Translations under genes and position numbers: made by a program
Shown: piece after piece, positions 1 through 7,666 of the stretch
Position numbering within the stretch: the stretch's first letter is position 1
Layout: the number at the start of each line of letters is the position of its first letter
The notes under the pieces: model-generated
Seen by the model: only the letters and a program-made list of their open reading frames with translations
Told to the model about the DNA's origin: nothing
The model's database searches: none
Source: Cloacibacillus porcorum
GTDB taxonomy: Bacteria > Synergistota > Synergistia > Synergistales > Synergistaceae
NCBI RefSeq assembly: GCF_001701045.1
Contig: NZ_CP016757.1
Span: forward strand, 2,256,218 to 2,320,217
Reading direction: 5' to 3'
DNA length: 64,000 nucleotides

Positions 1-931
1 TGAACCCGACTATGATGTTGCGGGCATAGAGCGGGGAAATTTCAAAAAAGAAATTATTGTCGGCAATTTTTGTAATGACGGCCTTCATATCGTAAGCTTT
101 GCGCTTACTGTCGGGAATAATATCATTGAGCTCTTCTATCCGGCGTGAAACGTCGTCGTTATTTGGACAGACCGGCGGAAGCTGCTGGCAGTTATCGGGG
201 AAAAAGCTCAGCAGACATTTGATCTGTTCGATGCAGTCATAGTCGTCCCTCGCCATCAGATGAGAGAGTCCTGATTTGGTGCTGTGCGTCGTCGCGCCGC
301 CCAGAGTTTCGAAGTCCACGACCTCGCCGGTAACCTCTTTGATGACGGCGGGGCCGGTGATAAAGGCTTTGCTGGTCTTGTCCACCATGATGATGAAATC
401 GTTGAGGGCGGGGGAATAAGAGGCGCCGCCCGCGCAGCTGCCCATGAGGGCTGAAATCTGGGGAATGACTCCCGAGGCTGTCACGTTGTTATAAAAGATA
501 GTGCCGTAGACCGAGGCTCCCGGCCCCTCCTGAAGTCTGCCGCCGCCGGAATCATTGAGCCCGATAATGGGGACCCCGACCTCCAGCGCCAGCTCCTGCA
601 TTCTGGCAAGCTTTAATCCGTGCATTTCACCCATCGAACCTCCCAGAACGGTGGCGTCCTGAGCGTAGGCAAAAGCCTTTCTGCCGTTGATAAGCCCATG
701 TCCCGTGACGATCCCGTCCGCCGGAGCGTCGACTTTATCCATGCCGAACCGCGTCGCTCTGGGTTTTACGAACATGTTGTATTCTACAAAGGTGCCGGGA
801 TCAAACAGCAGGTTGATTCTCTCGCGCGCCGTCAGCTTGCCCTTGATGTGCTGCCTGTTAATTTTTTCCTGTCCGCCCTGAAGCAAAATATGCGCCTTTT
901 TATCGAGCATGGTTTGAAGCTTTTGATTCAT
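1..931 (-). CDS. Acyl-CoA carboxyltransferase / decarboxylase alpha subunit (partial)
   Basis: Partial gene of 310 codons that runs off the left edge of the window, so its C-terminal part is missing. The product is a carboxyltransferase of the propionyl-CoA carboxylase beta / methylmalonyl-CoA decarboxylase alpha family. These move CO2 between biotin and an acyl-CoA in the cytoplasm. Visible hallmarks are GKLTARERINLLFDPGTF near residue 35, QDATVLGGSMGEMH near 105, the oxyanion-type stretch GLNDSGGGRLQEG near 140, and GSCAGGASYSPAL near 175. The ATG at 931 follows AGGGGGG. It is the last gene of the minus-strand catabolic cluster, downstream of an acyl-CoA mutase, so a methylmalonyl-CoA/propionyl-CoA step is a reasonable inference. 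Biotin carrier and membrane subunits are not in the window. Confidence 0.9.
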   Translation of the reverse strand, partial: MNQKLQTMLDKKAHILLQGGQEKINRQHIKGKLTARERINLLFDPGTFVEYNMFVKPRATRFGMDKVDAPADGIVTGHGLINGRKAFAYAQDATVLGGSMGEMHGLKLARMQELALEVGVPIIGLNDSGGGRLQEGPGASVYGTIFYNNVTASGVIPQISALMGSCAGGASYSPALNDFIIMVDKTSKAFITGPAVIKEVTGEVVDFETLGGATTHSTKSGLSHLMARDDYDCIEQIKCLLSFFPDNCQQLPPVCPNNDDVSRRIEELNDIIPDSKRKAYDMKAVITKIADNNFFFEISPLYARNIIVGF

Positions 932-1032
932 ACGACCATTCCCCCCTAAACTTTGATTTTCTCGGATGGCTGCCGACATCACCCTCTTTCGCCAGCTGCG
1001 CAAACGGCTGTGGACGTGAACGGCGTTAAGTG

Positions 1033-1080
1033 CCACGTAGAACGTGAATCTTACAGTATAGTCATCAGCGTTCTACGTGG
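1033..1080. repeat. 12-bp perfect inverted repeat in the gap before the carboxyltransferase
   Basis: CCACGTAGAACG (1033-1044) is repeated inverted as CGTTCTACGTGG (1069-1080), with a 24-base spacer. It sits in the 237-bp gap between the amidohydrolase and carboxyltransferase genes. No run of T follows on either strand, so it is not an obvious intrinsic terminator. It could be a regulator site or an mRNA-stabilising hairpin. The rest of the gap shows nothing I recognise. Confidence 0.6.
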
Positions 1081-1168
1081 TAAAAAATTATAGCTGGAAT
1101 TTCCTAAACGAAATTGCCCTTAATGAGCTTCGCCGCAGTCCGTCCGCGCGGAGAAACCCACTGCCCTC

Positions 1169-2161
1169 TTAGACTAATCCCTTCCAGGGGCTCAGGTCCA
1201 GCCCGCACTTCTCAAATCTTTCGCCGAGGAAGTTAAGGGCGTTCTTATACATGACCTTTTCCATGATACCGGGTCTGAGATCCAGCTCTTCCCACTGCTT
1301 GAGGATTTCGCTGAGTTTGAACACACCCCACTCGGAACCGAAGATGAACTTGTCCTGCAGACGTCTGTTCATGTCGTAGGTCATGCACTGCGGGAAATAT
1401 TTGGGCCACATTCCGGAGGTCTCGCGCATCACGTTCGCCTTGTGCATCGCAACGTGGTTGATGACTTCCGGCCACGGCTCGCCGACGTGCAGGGCGATAA
1501 TTTTCAGGTTCGGGAAGTCCGCGGCGACTTCGTCGACGTCAAGAGGCTGGCAGTAGCTCATGCTGTAAAGTCCGTCTCCGCCGGGAGCGCCGCTGCCCAT
1601 TCCCGTATAGCCGATGTGGAACTGTACCGGCGCTCCAAGCTGCTGGCAAAGGTCCCACAGGGGGTAGAAACGCCTGTCGTTGACGCGGAATTTCTGCGTG
1701 CACTGCTGGAACTTTAGACCGATCAGCTTCAGTTCGGTGATGGCTCTCTCCGCTTCGTGGAGAGCCTCCTGGCCCTGCCAGGGATCGACCGAGCCCCAGG
1801 CGCCGAAAAAGGCGTCAGGGAATTCCTGCCACAGACCGTAAACGAAATCGTTGCTGGTGGGCGGTTCGCCCATGCCGCTCGTCGCGTCCCAGCCGACCGG
1901 CTGCATCTTCACGCCGTGGGCGAGGGCGTCGTTCGCCATTACTTCTCTGCTGGTCTCGTCAAACTCCGCTTTCAGATCGTCCAGAGTGCCCTTGCCGGAC
2001 TTGCCGACCCAGTTGGGCTGTGTGTATTTTCTAGAGGCCAGCATGGCCTTCATTGCGGGCGGATATCCGCCCTTAATAAAGGGATGCGCGTGGACGTCGA
2101 TAATATGGTAACCTCTCTCTTCAAGAGTTTTTGGGGTTCTGTCTCCCTGAGGCTGTGCCAT
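1169..2161 (-). CDS. Amidohydrolase 2 family metal-dependent hydrolase/decarboxylase
   Basis: A TIM-barrel protein of 330 residues in the amidohydrolase-2 family (COG2159), which includes ACMSD and gamma-resorcylate decarboxylase. Visible parts are the beta-1 metal motif HAH (IIDVHAHPF, residues 19-27), a mid-barrel His in QFHIGYTG, a His in IIALHVGEPWPE, and a final-strand motif FGSEWG. In this family the last motif normally carries the catalytic Asp (GSD); here it is Glu277, which is unusual. The start at 2161 follows AAGGAGAG. It lies 55 bases after the MenB/BadI-like gene in a CoA-thioester cluster, so it may decarboxylate or hydrolyse a cluster intermediate. The substrate is unknown. Confidence 0.85.
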   Translation of the reverse strand: MAQPQGDRTPKTLEERGYHIIDVHAHPFIKGGYPPAMKAMLASRKYTQPNWVGKSGKGTLDDLKAEFDETSREVMANDALAHGVKMQPVGWDATSGMGEPPTSNDFVYGLWQEFPDAFFGAWGSVDPWQGQEALHEAERAITELKLIGLKFQQCTQKFRVNDRRFYPLWDLCQQLGAPVQFHIGYTGMGSGAPGGDGLYSMSYCQPLDVDEVAADFPNLKIIALHVGEPWPEVINHVAMHKANVMRETSGMWPKYFPQCMTYDMNRRLQDKFIFGSEWGVFKLSEILKQWEELDLRPGIMEKVMYKNALNFLGERFEKCGLDLSPWKGLV

Positions 2162-2216
2162 GACTTATACTCTCCTTCCAAAATTGTAATGTCCAAGCGA
2201 TGGAAGCTCGAACAAA

Positions 2217-3002
2217 TTAACGGTATTGGGCGATGTCAGGATCTCTCTTTTCGCTGAAAGCCCTGCTGCATTCCTTCGCTTCGTCCGTGTTGAAATACAT
2301 GCCCAACGCGACGCCAGCCATGGACTGAATGCCCCAGACGGAGGCAGAATCAGCGTTGAAGGACATCTTCAGTGCCGCCAGAGAGGTCGGGCTGGATTTA
2401 ACAATAGTGTCGACCCATTTGTCCGTCTCGGCCATCAGCTCTTCCGGCGGGACCACGGCGTTGACCAGCCCCATCTGCAGACACTCTTCCGCGGTGTATT
2501 TCCGGCACAGGTACCAGAATTCCCTGGCCTTTTTCTCGCCGACTATGCGGGAGAGATAGGCGCTGCCGTATCCGGCGTCAAAGCTTCCAACCTTGGGGCC
2601 TACCTGGCCGAACTTGGCGGTAGAGGCGGCGATTGTAAGGTCGCAGACCACCTGGATAACGTGGCCGCCGCCGATCGCATAGCCGTTGACTGCCGCTATC
2701 ACCGGCTTGGGAATCGTGCGGATGATATGCAGGAGCTGGGCGAACAGGCTGGGCATCGGCAGCTTTTCAATGGGCTGAGCCTCTGCATCCGTCTCGCCGG
2801 GAGTGCCTCCGATCGTAAACGCGCGGCTCCCCGCCGCCGTAAGGATAACAGCCCCGACCTCCTTGTCTGTCCACGCGCTTTGAAACGCAGTAATCATCTC
2901 GCTCAAAGTATGATTGGTGAACATATTCATATTGTCAGGCCTGTTAATGGTTATTTTCGCCCGGTTATTATACTTTTCATACAGTATATCCTGAAATTCC
3001 AT
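2217..3002 (-). CDS. Crotonase-family enzyme, MenB/BadI-like
   Basis: A 261-residue enoyl-CoA hydratase/isomerase-fold protein. The stretch FGQVGPKVGSFDAGYGSAYL followed by IVGEKKAREFWYLCR is the signature shared by naphthoate synthase (MenB) and the ring-opening 2-ketocyclohexanecarboxyl-CoA hydrolase BadI, rather than ordinary fatty-acid hydratases. The oxyanion-hole part is seen in AVNGYAIGGGHVIQ. No menaquinone genes are nearby. The neighbours are a thiolase and CoA-transferases, so a BadI-like hydrolytic C-C cleavage or a hydration in an alicyclic acid pathway is more likely than menaquinone synthesis. It has an AAGGAGG ribosome site 11 bases before the ATG at 3002. Confidence 0.85.
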   Translation of the reverse strand: MEFQDILYEKYNNRAKITINRPDNMNMFTNHTLSEMITAFQSAWTDKEVGAVILTAAGSRAFTIGGTPGETDAEAQPIEKLPMPSLFAQLLHIIRTIPKPVIAAVNGYAIGGGHVIQVVCDLTIAASTAKFGQVGPKVGSFDAGYGSAYLSRIVGEKKAREFWYLCRKYTAEECLQMGLVNAVVPPEELMAETDKWVDTIVKSSPTSLAALKMSFNADSASVWGIQSMAGVALGMYFNTDEAKECSRAFSEKRDPDIAQYR

Positions 3003-3111
3003 ATTTGCCGCAGCCTCCTTATTTATTGCCGATGGCGGATGTTTTGCCGCCGCCTGACGCGGCCCCTGCCGGTCCGCAACCGCAAAACATCCACATGGAT
3101 CGAAAGAGTGA

Positions 3112-4296
3112 TTAGACTTTGATTATAAAGGCTTCGCTCTCGCCGACGCCGCCGCAGATCGTGCAGAGGCCGTATCCGCCGCCGCGGCGCTGGAGTTCGT
3201 AGGCCATCGTCATTACGAGGCGTCCGCCGGTGGCTCCCGTCGGGTGGCCGATGGCGATTGCGCCGCCGTTGATGTTCGTCTTGGCGCGGATCGCCTCGAC
3301 CTTCGCTGGGTCCTCTTCTCCAAGCAGTATCGTGGAGGCGAGGGGCATAACAGCAAAGGCTTCGTTGATCTCAATGATATCCATCTGGTCGATCGTCATG
3401 CCGGCTTTGGCAAGCACCTTCTGTGCGGCGAAGGCCGGAATTGTCGCAATGTATTTGGGGTGTCCAGAGGCCTGGGCGTGGGCTACGATCGTCGCCAGAG
3501 GCTTCAGCCCGCGGCGCGCCGCTTCGCTTTCGCTCATGAGCACGAGCGCGCTGGCTCCAGTGTTAAGTCCGGGGGCGTTGCCCGCGGTGACGGTCGGGCT
3601 CTGGTTGACGGTCTTGAGCTTCGCGAGCCCTTCAAGCGTCGTGTCGGGGCGCGGCGACTGGTCTTCGGAGATCACGACGTCGCCCTTTTTGGTGTGAAGG
3701 ACGTAGGGCTTTATCTCGTCCTTGAATTTACCGGCCTTGAAGGCCTCCTGGTAGAGCATCTGGCTGCGGTAGGCCCATTCGTCCTGCATTTCGCGGCTGA
3801 TGCCGTACTGGAGAGCGACCTCTCCCGCCTGCTTCGCGCGCGGTTCACCGGTGTAGGGGCAGGACACGACCATGATGTCTTTGAGGACGATGTCGCCGAG
3901 ACGCTTTCCCCAGCGCAGGTCTTCCACGAAGTAGGGGACGTTGCTCATGTTTTCCGAGCCGCCGCCCACCGTTACCTTGGCGTCGCCGAGTTCGATCGCG
4001 CGTTTCGCCATCGCGATGGCTACCATCGACGAGCAGCAGGCGCGGTCGACGGTGGTCGAGTTCGCTTCGGGCGGCATGCCCGAGGCAAGCGATATCTGAC
4101 GGGCGATCGAGCGGTTCGCCGTGGGCATGTTGATGCCGATGTATGTCTCTTCAACGTCCGCGGGATCGACCGCGGCGCGCTCCATGGCCTCTTTTACGAC
4201 GAAAGATCCGAGGGCTACCGTGTTTTCGCCCTTCATCGGGCCGCCGAATTTATCGAACGGCGTACGTACTGCGGATACTATGACTACCTTTTCCAT
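3112..4296 (-). CDS. Acetyl-CoA acetyltransferase family thiolase
   Basis: A 394-residue degradative-type thiolase that cleaves a 3-ketoacyl-CoA with CoA to release acetyl-CoA. The nucleophilic Cys lies in VDRACCSSMVA (about Cys88). The general-base His is in GHPTGATGGR and the second Cys in CTICGGVGE. INEAFAV is also present. An upstream GTG (4305) would add three residues, but the ATG at 4296 has the better-spaced AAGGG, so I start there. It sits 19 bases after the CaiB-like gene, consistent with one operon and with a terminal beta-oxidation-like cleavage. Confidence 0.93.
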   Translation of the reverse strand: MEKVVIVSAVRTPFDKFGGPMKGENTVALGSFVVKEAMERAAVDPADVEETYIGINMPTANRSIARQISLASGMPPEANSTTVDRACCSSMVAIAMAKRAIELGDAKVTVGGGSENMSNVPYFVEDLRWGKRLGDIVLKDIMVVSCPYTGEPRAKQAGEVALQYGISREMQDEWAYRSQMLYQEAFKAGKFKDEIKPYVLHTKKGDVVISEDQSPRPDTTLEGLAKLKTVNQSPTVTAGNAPGLNTGASALVLMSESEAARRGLKPLATIVAHAQASGHPKYIATIPAFAAQKVLAKAGMTIDQMDIIEINEAFAVMPLASTILLGEEDPAKVEAIRAKTNINGGAIAIGHPTGATGGRLVMTMAYELQRRGGGYGLCTICGGVGESEAFIIKV

Positions 4297-4323
4297 ATCT
4301 GTCACCCTTCTCTCTTTTATCTC

Positions 4324-5532
4324 TTATATGACCTTTTTGTCGTGCAGCTCGGCGATGCGCTCGTCCGAGTATCCAAGTTTTTTCAGCACTTCGTCCGTAT
4401 CGGCGCCAAGATCCGGCAGCGCGCTGTAGGATGTCTCATGCTCTTCCATCTTGATCGGGCAGCCGACGACGGTGAGCTCTCCGACGACGGGATCGGGTAT
4501 TTTAACGAGCATCTCGCGCTTTTTGGTGTGCTCGTCATGGGCGACGTCCTCGGCGTTCTGTACCGGTCCGCATGGAAGTCCCTGGGCCATGAATATCTCG
4601 CAGGCCTCTATCTTCGTCTTATCGGCAAGCCATTCGTTGATGACCGGACGGATGAGGGTCTCCATGTGAGCGCCGCGTCCGGGGCCGGACTGGATGTCTG
4701 GGTTGTCAAGCAGCTCCAGGTGGCCGATGGCGGTGAGGAACTTCTTCCACATCGACTCCGTGGGAACGATGATCGCTACGTAGCCGTCCTTGCACTTGAA
4801 GGGGCCCCAGGGGGCGATAAGCTTGTCCGGGCCGCGCGACACGACGTTGCCGGTGAAGGCGTAAACGTTGTGCGAACGCTCGGCGAGGGCGATCATGCAG
4901 TCATACATCGAAACGTCGAAGTACTCGCCCTTGCCGGTACGCAGCTTGTTGATGTATCCGAGCATCGCCGCGTAAGCCGCGTAGACGCCGGTGCCGGAGT
5001 CACCGAGGGCGAAGCCGAGCCAGGTCGGCGGTCCCTGGGGATCGCTGCCGCAGGTGTGCATGAGTCCCGCCATCGCCTGGGCGATGATGTCATAGGCTAG
5101 ACGCTTCGCATAGGGCCCCTCGTACTTCTTTGAACGTCCGAAGCCGCTGATGGCTACGTAGATGACGCCGGGATTGACCTCTTTGATCTTCTCGTAGGTG
5201 AAGCCCAGCTTGTCCATCAGCCCCGGCTTCACGTTCTCGATTATTATTTCGGTATCTTTGATAAGGTCCCAGAGAACGGCCTGTCCCTCCGGCGACTGCA
5301 TATCGATCGTCACGCTCTTTTTGCTGCGGTTGAAGCGCGCGAAGTATCCGCTCTGCGCCTCTCCTTTGTCATTCTTGAGCATCGGCGCCATCTCGCGCGC
5401 GGTGTCTCCGCTTCCGGGGCGTTCGACCTTAATGACCTCCGCTCCCTGGTCGGCGAGCATCATTGTGCAGGTCGGTCCCGCGACCTGCTGCTCTATGCCA
5501 AGTACCTTAACTCCTTCAAGTATCCCTGCCAT
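4324..5532 (-). CDS. CaiB/BaiF family III CoA-transferase
   Basis: A 402-residue formyl-CoA transferase/CaiB/BaiF protein. Such enzymes move CoA between carboxylic acids through an aspartyl thioester. The N-terminal Rossmann-like part (GVKVLGIEQQVAGPTCTMMLADQGAEVIKVE) and FNRSKKSVTIDM, then IIIENVKPG, are typical; the stretch NPGVIYVAISGFG is the family's central motif. It is preceded by AAAGGAGG eight bases before the ATG at 5532. It is the second CoA-transferase in the cluster, alongside the family I enzyme at 7667-9133, which suggests that more than one acid is activated or that one CoA is recycled. The acid substrate cannot be read from the sequence. Confidence 0.93.
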   Translation of the reverse strand: MAGILEGVKVLGIEQQVAGPTCTMMLADQGAEVIKVERPGSGDTAREMAPMLKNDKGEAQSGYFARFNRSKKSVTIDMQSPEGQAVLWDLIKDTEIIIENVKPGLMDKLGFTYEKIKEVNPGVIYVAISGFGRSKKYEGPYAKRLAYDIIAQAMAGLMHTCGSDPQGPPTWLGFALGDSGTGVYAAYAAMLGYINKLRTGKGEYFDVSMYDCMIALAERSHNVYAFTGNVVSRGPDKLIAPWGPFKCKDGYVAIIVPTESMWKKFLTAIGHLELLDNPDIQSGPGRGAHMETLIRPVINEWLADKTKIEACEIFMAQGLPCGPVQNAEDVAHDEHTKKREMLVKIPDPVVGELTVVGCPIKMEEHETSYSALPDLGADTDEVLKKLGYSDERIAELHDKKVI

Positions 5533-5559
5533 GTAAGTGCCTCCTTTAATATTCTTCTT

Positions 5560-6012
5560 TTATATATTTGAAGCTTTGTTCGCCATATCAGAGAGCGCCT
5601 GCTCGGCCATCTCCTCGGCCTTCGCGAGCGCCACCTGCTCAAAGGTGAATTCGGTGACCTCGTCGAGCCTGGTGCCGGGGCCAAATACGCCGCTGACGCC
5701 CTTTTCCATGAGTCCGGGAATGTCCTGCTGCGGAATGATGCCGCCGAGGATGAATACCGTATTCTCCATTCCCTCTTTCGCCTTTACCTTGTCTATCACC
5801 TTCGGCATCAGCGTGTTGTGCGCGCCGGAGAGAAGGCTCACTCCCACGACATCCACCTTTTCTTTTGCCGCTATCTCCGCTATCTCGTCGGGCGTCGCCT
5901 GCAGGCCGGTGTAAATGACCTCCGCTCCGGCCTCTTCAAAGGCGCGCGCGACCACCTTCGCGCCGCGGTCGTGGCCGTCAAGGCCGGGTTTTGAAATCAG
6001 AACTTTTACCAT
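5560..6012 (-). CDS. B12-binding subunit of acyl-CoA mutase
   Basis: A 150-residue cobalamin-binding protein matching the C-terminal domain of methylmalonyl-CoA mutase. The base-off B12 motif DGHDRG (residues 14-19, His being the lower cobalt ligand) is intact. VGVSLLSGAH and the glycine-rich FILGGIIPQQD that follow are the usual nucleotide-loop contacts. The mutase is split: the catalytic barrel is the gene immediately upstream (16-base gap), as in many archaea and anaerobes. AAGGAAGGAGG precedes the ATG. Confidence 0.95.
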   Translation of the reverse strand: MVKVLISKPGLDGHDRGAKVVARAFEEAGAEVIYTGLQATPDEIAEIAAKEKVDVVGVSLLSGAHNTLMPKVIDKVKAKEGMENTVFILGGIIPQQDIPGLMEKGVSGVFGPGTRLDEVTEFTFEQVALAKAEEMAEQALSDMANKASNI

Positions 6013-6028
6013 AACGCAGCCTCCTTCC

Positions 6029-7627
6029 TTAATAGATCTTCATCGGTGTATACTTGCCGTAGACCTCTTTGAGCACGCCGCATATCTCGCCGAGCGTCGC
6101 GTAGGCGCTCACCGCTTCGATCATGTACTCACCGAGGTTCTCGTCGTTCCGGGCCGCCTTCTCCACCGCCGCGAGGGCGCGCTTCACCCTTTCGTTGTCG
6201 CGTTCCGCCTTCAGCTTGTTGATCTTCGCCGTTTGCTTGATCGCGACATCTTCAGGAACCGTGAACTGAGCCGGCTCTATGGGCTTGCCGTCCTTAAATT
6301 CATTGACGCCCACGACGATGCGTTCTTTGTGGTCCACGCTCTTCTGATACTTGTATGCGTTGTCCGCCAGCATCTTCTGCTGGAAGCCTTCCTCAATACA
6401 TTTCATTGCCCCGCCCTTTTTCTCTATCGTGTCGAGCAGGTCGAGGACCTCTTTCTCTATGGCGTTCGTGAGGGCCTCTACCGCGAAGGAACCTCCAAGG
6501 GGGTCCACCGTCTCCGTCAGCCCGGACTCATAGCCTACGATCTGCTGCGTGCGCAGCGATACCGTCACGGCCTCCTGCGTGGGCAGGGAGATCGCCTCGT
6601 CGTAGGAGGAGGCGTGGAAGGTCTGAATACCGCCCGCCGCCGCAGCCATCGTCTGAATGGCGACGCGAACGATATTGTTGATCGGCTGTTCCGCCGTCAG
6701 GGCCGAGCCGCTTGTGAAGGCAAATATCTTCAGGCGCTGCGGCTCTTCTTCTGTTACGTGGTAGCGTTCCTTCATGATCCGCGCGTACAGACGGCGCGCG
6801 GCGCGGTACTTCGCTACCTCCTCCAGGAAGTCCATCTGTGCGCCGAGGAAGAAGTAGCTGTTCGCCGTGGCCGCGACGATGTCAACTCCCCGCTTCACAG
6901 CGGCGTCGTAGTATTCGATCATGTCCGCCAGCGTGAACGCCAGCTCCATCGCCGCGGTGGCTCCGGCGTCCCGGATGTGGTAGCCGGAGACGGCGATGGG
7001 CGTCCAGTGGGGAAGGTGCTTCCCGCAGTATTCCAGCACGTCAACGGAGAGCTTGACGCCGGCCGCGGGCGGGAAGATGTAGGTGCCGCGGCACATATAT
7101 TCTTTAAGGATGTCGTTCTGAAGGAAAAATCCGATTGTGTTGGGATCGATGTTGTTTTTCTTCGCGAAGGCGACGTAGAAGGCGAGCATAATTATCGAGT
7201 TGGCGTTCGCCGTCGTACGTATCTGGCGTACCTTCTCGAAGGGGATCCCCTTGAAGAGCGCCTCGATGTCAGCCAGAGAGTCTATAGCGACTCCCACCTT
7301 TCCGACCTCGCCCTCCGACATCGGGTCGTCGGAGTCGTAGCCCATCTGCGTCGGCAGGTCCAGAGCGACAGAGAAGCCGGTGCCGCCCTGTTCAATGATG
7401 TAGCGGAAGCGTTTGTTGGCCTCCTCCGCGGAGGCAAACCCCGCGTACTGCCCCATCGTCCACAGGCGGCCGTCGCGGTACATCTCCTCGCGAATACCGC
7501 GCGTAAACGGATAGTGACCGGGATCGCCGAGCTGCGCCCTCAGATCTTCACCCTTTATATCCTCTTCGGTGTAGACCCTTTTAAGCTCATATCCGGAAAG
7601 TGTGGTATGTTTCTTCTCTTCAGCCAT
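6029..7627 (-). CDS. Acyl-CoA mutase large subunit (methylmalonyl-CoA mutase type)
   Basis: A 532-residue TIM-barrel subunit of a B12-dependent carbon-skeleton mutase, without a fused B12 domain. Conserved elements include HYPFTRG, QYAGF, GYDSDDP, LQNDILKEYM, SGYHIRDAGATAAMELA, a long AKYRAARRLYARIM and VDPLGGS. At the two positions that separate methylmalonyl-CoA mutase (Tyr, Arg) from isobutyryl-CoA mutase (Phe, Gln) it has Tyr61 and Arg180, which favours methylmalonyl-CoA. However, the usual TMNG-type strand is TTANANS, and the loop after FPP is AAGVKLS rather than EPSMR, so it is divergent. An in-frame GTG at 7645 exists, but AAAGGGG supports the ATG at 7627. No meaB chaperone or epimerase gene is nearby. 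Confidence 0.9.
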   Translation of the reverse strand: MAEEKKHTTLSGYELKRVYTEEDIKGEDLRAQLGDPGHYPFTRGIREEMYRDGRLWTMGQYAGFASAEEANKRFRYIIEQGGTGFSVALDLPTQMGYDSDDPMSEGEVGKVGVAIDSLADIEALFKGIPFEKVRQIRTTANANSIIMLAFYVAFAKKNNIDPNTIGFFLQNDILKEYMCRGTYIFPPAAGVKLSVDVLEYCGKHLPHWTPIAVSGYHIRDAGATAAMELAFTLADMIEYYDAAVKRGVDIVAATANSYFFLGAQMDFLEEVAKYRAARRLYARIMKERYHVTEEEPQRLKIFAFTSGSALTAEQPINNIVRVAIQTMAAAAGGIQTFHASSYDEAISLPTQEAVTVSLRTQQIVGYESGLTETVDPLGGSFAVEALTNAIEKEVLDLLDTIEKKGGAMKCIEEGFQQKMLADNAYKYQKSVDHKERIVVGVNEFKDGKPIEPAQFTVPEDVAIKQTAKINKLKAERDNERVKRALAAVEKAARNDENLGEYMIEAVSAYATLGEICGVLKEVYGKYTPMKIY

Positions 7628-7666
7628 TCTTATTACCCCTTTCACCTATTTTTCTATAATTCTGCC

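Noticed and set aside
2217..3002. menB of menaquinone biosynthesis
   Set aside because: The MenB signature is shared with BadI; no other men genes occur here and the neighbours are catabolic, so I kept a general call.
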